From Desulfomonile tiedjei (GTDB taxonomy: Bacteria; Desulfobacterota; Desulfomonilia; Desulfomonilales; Desulfomonilaceae), in contig JACRDF010000003.1 of assembly GCA_016212925.1 (NCBI GenBank), positions 1 to 64,000 of the forward strand: a DNA stretch of 64,000 nucleotides. The letters are read 5' to 3'. The translations under genes were made by a program, and so were the position numbers. Position 1 is the stretch's first letter, and every line of letters begins with the position of its first letter. Below are positions 60,940 through 64,000 of this stretch, one piece after another. The notes under the pieces were generated by a model. That model did no database searches. It was not told the DNA's origin and was given only the letters and a program-made list of their open reading frames with translations.

Positions 60940-61557
60940 TTAGACAGGGGTTCTCCCCGCAATTCCCGCCTTCTTGAATTGCTCCCTGAAGAATTCCACA
61001 GATTGAGCGCCGACTATTTTCTGATGTCCGTTGACGATAAAGGTCGGCACTGCATTCACAGCGTACCGTTGAGCTTTCTGCCCTGCCTGCGCAAGCCTGG
61101 GGGCATAGCGTCTTTCTTTCAGGGCCGCCTGCAATTCGTCGCGATCGAGCCCATCCTCCTGCGCGATCTGAAAAAGCACTTCTAAGTCCCCGATATCACG
61201 CAATTCCGTAAAATACGCGTGGAATACTCTGTTGTGAAATGAGTGGTGATGCCCCAAGTCTTTGGCAAATTCTCCTGATTCCAGGGCGAGGCGAGAATTG
61301 GAGACATATGATCGTTCTGCGAAAAACAGATCGAATGAGGCTGCCGCTTGATTAAGTTTCTCGTACCGGTCCTTCAGATCGATGCCCGGAAACAACTTGG
61401 CGAGCGGCACCCCTTCGGCAGGGGTGCCGGGGCGCAATTCGAATCCCAGCCAGTAATCCTCGATCTCAAATTCCTTTTTTAGCACTTCGACAATCCCGTT
61501 GCCGATGTAGCAGTACGGTCAAACATAGTCGGAAAAAATCTCTACTCTGATTGGCAT
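60940..61557 (-). CDS. FrnE/DsbA-like selenoprotein (Sec at UGA 61519-61521)
   Basis: 205 residues if UGA at 61521-61519 is read as selenocysteine (residue 13); a naive search starts the protein later and loses the active site. N-terminus VEIFSDYV-U-PYCYIGNG lines up with IEIFSDVVCPWCYIGK of FrnE-type DsbA proteins, so UGA replaces the first cysteine of CxxC, giving UxxC. The helical insertion follows, and the C-terminal thioredoxin part has cis-proline NAVPTFIVNGHQKIVGAQ. No signal peptide, so it acts in the cytoplasm as a thiol/selenol oxidoreductase. The start shares TGATG with the upstream small gene. A hairpin follows the UGA. Confidence 0.88.
61487..61505 (-). promoter_or_regulatory. 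candidate SECIS element
   Basis: Read on the minus strand, starting 13 bases after the UGA: TCGGCAA (61505-61499), loop CGGGA, TTGTCGA (61493-61487). Seven pairs including one G-U, five-base loop with GG. Size and distance fit bacterial SECIS hairpins. Confidence 0.6.
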
Positions 61558-61766
61558 CAGGAATCAGCCTTTCGAAATTCGCTCTTGATAATGGCGAAGA
61601 CCTCTTCATCGCTGAACGGCTCTTCGAGCGAGTCCAAGCATTTCTTAAGCTCTTCTTCGGTGAATTCGCCGGGATCTCTCAATGCATCCCTGGGGCAAAT
61701 ATACTCTTTCCCGCTACGGTCTTTTACTACCACGTAGCTCGACGGTTTTTTTTCAGGGTCCTTCAT
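61557..61766 (-). CDS. small conserved-looking protein upstream of FrnE selenoprotein
   Basis: 69 residues from the ATG at 61766, which has AAGGAG 7 bases upstream; an ATG at 61784 has none. Soluble, acidic: SSYVVVKDRSGKEYICPRDAL then an acidic helix (FTEEELKKCLDSLEEPFSDE) with two cysteines. Not recognised. Its stop TGA overlaps the next ATG (TGATG), so the two are translationally coupled, and it may serve as a partner or substrate of the FrnE-like enzyme. Confidence 0.65.
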   Translation of the reverse strand: MKDPEKKPSSYVVVKDRSGKEYICPRDALRDPGEFTEEELKKCLDSLEEPFSDEEVFAIIKSEFRKADS

Positions 61767-62248
61767 GCCTTGCTCCTTGTCCATCAGATTAGTGCATGGC
61801 GGATCGGTTGTGAAGGTTCACAAAAAAAGGCTGTCCTCAGTGGCCTTATCATGAATGAAATTCGACCATACGGTGTCGGCTAACCCCTCGCGAGCATAGC
61901 AGACCGGTTAATTATTATCCCATTTCTGCGGAACCTGAAAGAGAAGACACGCGAGCCTCGGGTCGCGCGGAAAAAAAAAGCAATCCTTGAGGAGGATTGC
62001 TAGAGGATATGGTTAGGTTTCGTTGTTGTTCGAATATTAGAGCAAGTCGCGTACCAACTGCTGTTATCATCTAATATTATTATGCAAAACTGTTAAATCC
62101 CTGCCGACGGTCAGGACCGATGCGGTCAATTGTTTCGCACATCCGTCACCTTCCTCAACGTCGCTGCGAAATTGTTTCCCAGTGCCGCGTTCAAGGGCTG
62201 TACGAAACGTGCGTGGGAAGCAATCAGAGCCGCGTCTGGGGAAGATGG
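61767..62248. other. intergenic region around terminator
   Basis: Some 480 bases with a strong minus-strand terminator at 61971-62000. No gene is supported between the end of the AMIN gene (62249) and that terminator, so its transcript would have a long 3' tail. Confidence 0.4.
61971..62000 (-). terminator. rho-independent terminator
   Basis: Minus strand: GCAATCC, 7-base loop, GGATTGC, then nine T. It separates the AMIN-domain gene from the FrnE unit. Confidence 0.85.
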
Positions 62249-63103
62249 TCACCACGGTCGGCTGGACAGTTTAACGGTCTGTTCCAGCTTAGGCGCTCTT
62301 TCTTGGACGGTGGCGGAAGGAGGCGGCGATTTTCTGGGGCCTATTCTGACCTGAGTCTCTTCCATCCAGAAGGGGGATCTTCTCGCCGAGATCTTGATCG
62401 GTTCGGAACGAGTACCGGGGTTTGTTGCGGAGATCTTTGCCGTGCTGAATCCCAGCTTCTCAAAGTCCACCCCGAGATCTATGCGGTAAATCATTCCCGG
62501 TCTCTCGCGGTTTGCCAGGGTGAGTATTATCAAACCATCCGACACCTCGGCGGATTTGATCGAGAGATCCGAACTGGATTTTATGGGGAGATTCGAAGTC
62601 GAGCTTACGAGAGGCTTCTCGATCCTCCGGCGAACCACGGCCGGTGTCGGTTCGGCGACCGGGACCTTATCGGGCGTGATGCGGCCCGAAGCCGCGGGCG
62701 TCGGTTCCCATTCCTGGAGAAAAACAAGAAGATAATTGCCAAGGCGACGGATTTTATGCACGGGAAGAGGGCTCGCTCCAAAATCCATGACCACGCGCGC
62801 GCCCGATTGATTCTTCACTGCCTTAACGGCCAACCCCGAAGCTTTTGAAACTGCATGGGCCGGAGGTGGCGTGGCAACGCTCGCGCCCTCGACATCAATT
62901 ATCAGACGCGAAGGATTCGACGCTGTGGAGACAGTGTGAGGCCCGATTATGCCGTCAGATTTTATCGTAACTCTTTTCAAATCCGGGCTCACACTCACTT
63001 CAGTGATCTTGCCGGTGGGCATGGCATAAGAAGCCCCACTGACGATGGCGACCAGCGCGGCGCTCCATACCAGGCTTGCACAAATCCTTCGCTTCAAAGA
63101 CAT
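62249..63103 (-). CDS. exported AMIN-domain protein
   Basis: 284 residues. GGGAG before the ATG; signal peptide (ICASLVWSAALVAIVSGASY, cleavage near AMP). An AMIN domain follows (residues 33-130: ITEVSVSPDLKRVTIKSDG, RLIIDVEGASVA, GARVVMDFGASPLPVHKI, NYLLVFLQ), then a Pro-rich linker and a second beta-rich half (DLSIKSAEVSDGLIILTLAN). AMIN domains target periplasmic proteins to peptidoglycan or secretins (PilQ, AmiC). No amidase or secretin domain here, so its function is open. Confidence 0.8.
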   Translation of the reverse strand: MSLKRRICASLVWSAALVAIVSGASYAMPTGKITEVSVSPDLKRVTIKSDGIIGPHTVSTASNPSRLIIDVEGASVATPPPAHAVSKASGLAVKAVKNQSGARVVMDFGASPLPVHKIRRLGNYLLVFLQEWEPTPAASGRITPDKVPVAEPTPAVVRRRIEKPLVSSTSNLPIKSSSDLSIKSAEVSDGLIILTLANRERPGMIYRIDLGVDFEKLGFSTAKISATNPGTRSEPIKISARRSPFWMEETQVRIGPRKSPPPSATVQERAPKLEQTVKLSSRPW

Positions 63104-63407
63104 GGAAGATCTCCCAGACCGATTCGGATCGGGATCAGGACATAATTATTTAATGTGTCACATCTATTTTAGTAGATAATATCATAATATCATAATTGAA
63201 GTCAATACATAATAAATCCGGCGCAAACACGCGGGGGAAGATCAGAAAAGGGTTTCCGCACCTCCTCTCAGAAAAGAAGGGCGTGAAACCTTCGGAAAAG
63301 CGTTTTCCAAGAATCAAACCGGCCCCTGAAGGGGTCCAGTGATGAAGAAGGGCAATTGGGCTGTGGAGGTGATCCTGAGGCTTAACACTCCATTCAGCAC
63401 ATGCGCG
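63104..63407. other. AT-rich intergenic region
   Basis: Holds the AMIN-gene promoter (63176-63205) and a short CCCCTGAAGGGG hairpin at about 63326. No gene supported. Confidence 0.4.
63176..63205 (-). promoter_or_regulatory. sigma-70 promoter of AMIN gene
   Basis: Minus strand TTGACT (63205-63200), 18 bases, TATTAT (63181-63176), about 70 bases before the ATG at 63103, in AT-rich DNA. Confidence 0.6.
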
Positions 63408-64000
63408 CTATTTTCCGGCGCCGCCAGATCTTCTCACAAGGTGTCTTCGGCGCAGTTCTTTGCGGAGGATCTTTCCCACCGGGCTGCGAGGCAGTTCGTT
63501 GATGAACTCCACCTGTTTGGGGACCTGGTGGCTATCAAGTTTCGTTGTACAGTAGCTTATGATTTCCTCTGCACCGGCGGTCTGACCTGCCTTTAGCACG
63601 ACAAAGGCCTTCACAATTTCACCCGCCATAGGGTCGGGAACGCCTAGTGCGCATCCTTCAAGAACCTTGGGGTGCGAAAACAGTACCTCGTCCACATCTC
63701 TCGGATACACAGTTGAACCCTCAGCGACGATAAGGTCCTTTTTTCTGTCCACGATCGTGAAATACCCCTCGGGGTCTACAGTTGCAATGTCGCCTGTCAA
63801 AAGCCATCCGTCGAGAAGAGTAGCTGAAGTCTGGTCAGGTAGCCCGACATACCCTCTCATCACCTGGGGACCCTTGATGCAAAGTTCCCCCGGTTGTCCC
63901 GGGGTGTCGATTTCTATCCTTGGATCGGTCAAGTCCACCAGCTTGGCTTCGGTATTGGGAATAGGCAGACCGATGGTTCCAACTTTAGTTTTTCCACCGA
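63408..64000 (-). CDS. AMP-forming acyl-CoA ligase, 3' part (cut by window end)
   Basis: The frame runs from the window edge to 63408: about 197 residues, the C-terminal third of an ANL-superfamily ligase. VGTIGLPIPNTEAKLVD, GELCIKGPQVMRGYVG, LLTGDIATVDPEGYF, VDRKKDLIV and the catalytic lysine in RSPVGKILRKELR are all in place. The first two thirds, with the P-loop, lie beyond the window. Third acyl-CoA ligase of the region, on the opposite strand. Confidence 0.93.
   Translation of the reverse strand, partial: GGKTKVGTIGLPIPNTEAKLVDLTDPRIEIDTPGQPGELCIKGPQVMRGYVGLPDQTSATLLDGWLLTGDIATVDPEGYFTIVDRKKDLIVAEGSTVYPRDVDEVLFSHPKVLEGCALGVPDPMAGEIVKAFVVLKAGQTAGAEEIISYCTTKLDSHQVPKQVEFINELPRSPVGKILRKELRRRHLVRRSGGAGK

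Noticed and set aside
1-64000. CRISPR arrays, tRNA or rRNA genes, complete insertion sequences
   Set aside because: Looked for regularly spaced repeats, tRNA arm motifs and transposase genes; none was convincing by eye.

Overview
The window looks like chromosome of an anaerobic Desulfobacterota-type bacterium (Desulfomonile- or Syntrophobacter-like). This is inferred from gene content: CoA-ester degradation genes with branched-chain-type ABC importers, a 4-hydroxybutyryl-CoA dehydratase, sigma-54 control, oxygen defence by rubrerythrin and cytochrome bd, and two genes that need UGA read as selenocysteine. No rRNA, tRNA, CRISPR array or intact insertion sequence was seen.

Layout. 1-1.7 kb: a lysozyme-fold protein and an exported partner. 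2.4-8.5 kb: a TetR regulator with an operator over its own promoter, AbfD-type 4-hydroxybutyryl-CoA dehydratase, a PAS/sigma-54 activator, then a consensus sigma-54 promoter driving an acyl-CoA dehydrogenase and 3-hydroxybutyryl-CoA dehydrogenase. 9.2-19.9 kb: Liv-type importer (two ATPases, binding protein, two permeases), acyl-CoA ligase, two thiolases, a large acyl-CoA dehydrogenase and a truncated enoyl-CoA hydratase. 20-27.8 kb: a second Liv importer with its own CoA ligase and two binding proteins; one permease ends in a zinc-ribbon-like tail. Together these suggest uptake of carboxylic acids, CoA activation and oxidation to acetyl-CoA.

28.1-31 kb: an exported rhodanese-like selenoprotein (UGA in the active-site position, followed by a hairpin) and penicillin-binding protein 1C. 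31-34.5 kb: dispersed repeats, two small unknown genes, a PAS histidine kinase. 34.5-38 kb: PerR-like regulator, rubrerythrin and cytochrome bd oxidase. 38.2-44 kb: Cys-rich exported protein and a MacB/LolCDE-like ABC export system. 44.6-52 kb: signalling genes (7TM hybrid kinase, response regulators, V4R protein, soluble kinase) with a miniature inverted-repeat element and a 25-bp inverted repeat between them.

52-64 kb: a GT-C-like membrane protein, TPR protein, VanZ-like protein, methyltransferase, lone ribbon-helix-helix protein, MutS, an exported unknown protein, a FrnE/DsbA-like selenoprotein (U-P-Y-C), an AMIN-domain protein, and the 3' part of another acyl-CoA ligase cut by the window end.

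Positions of starts were moved inward from the longest open frame wherever a Shine-Dalgarno site, signal peptide or promoter argued for it; those choices are stated in each entry.
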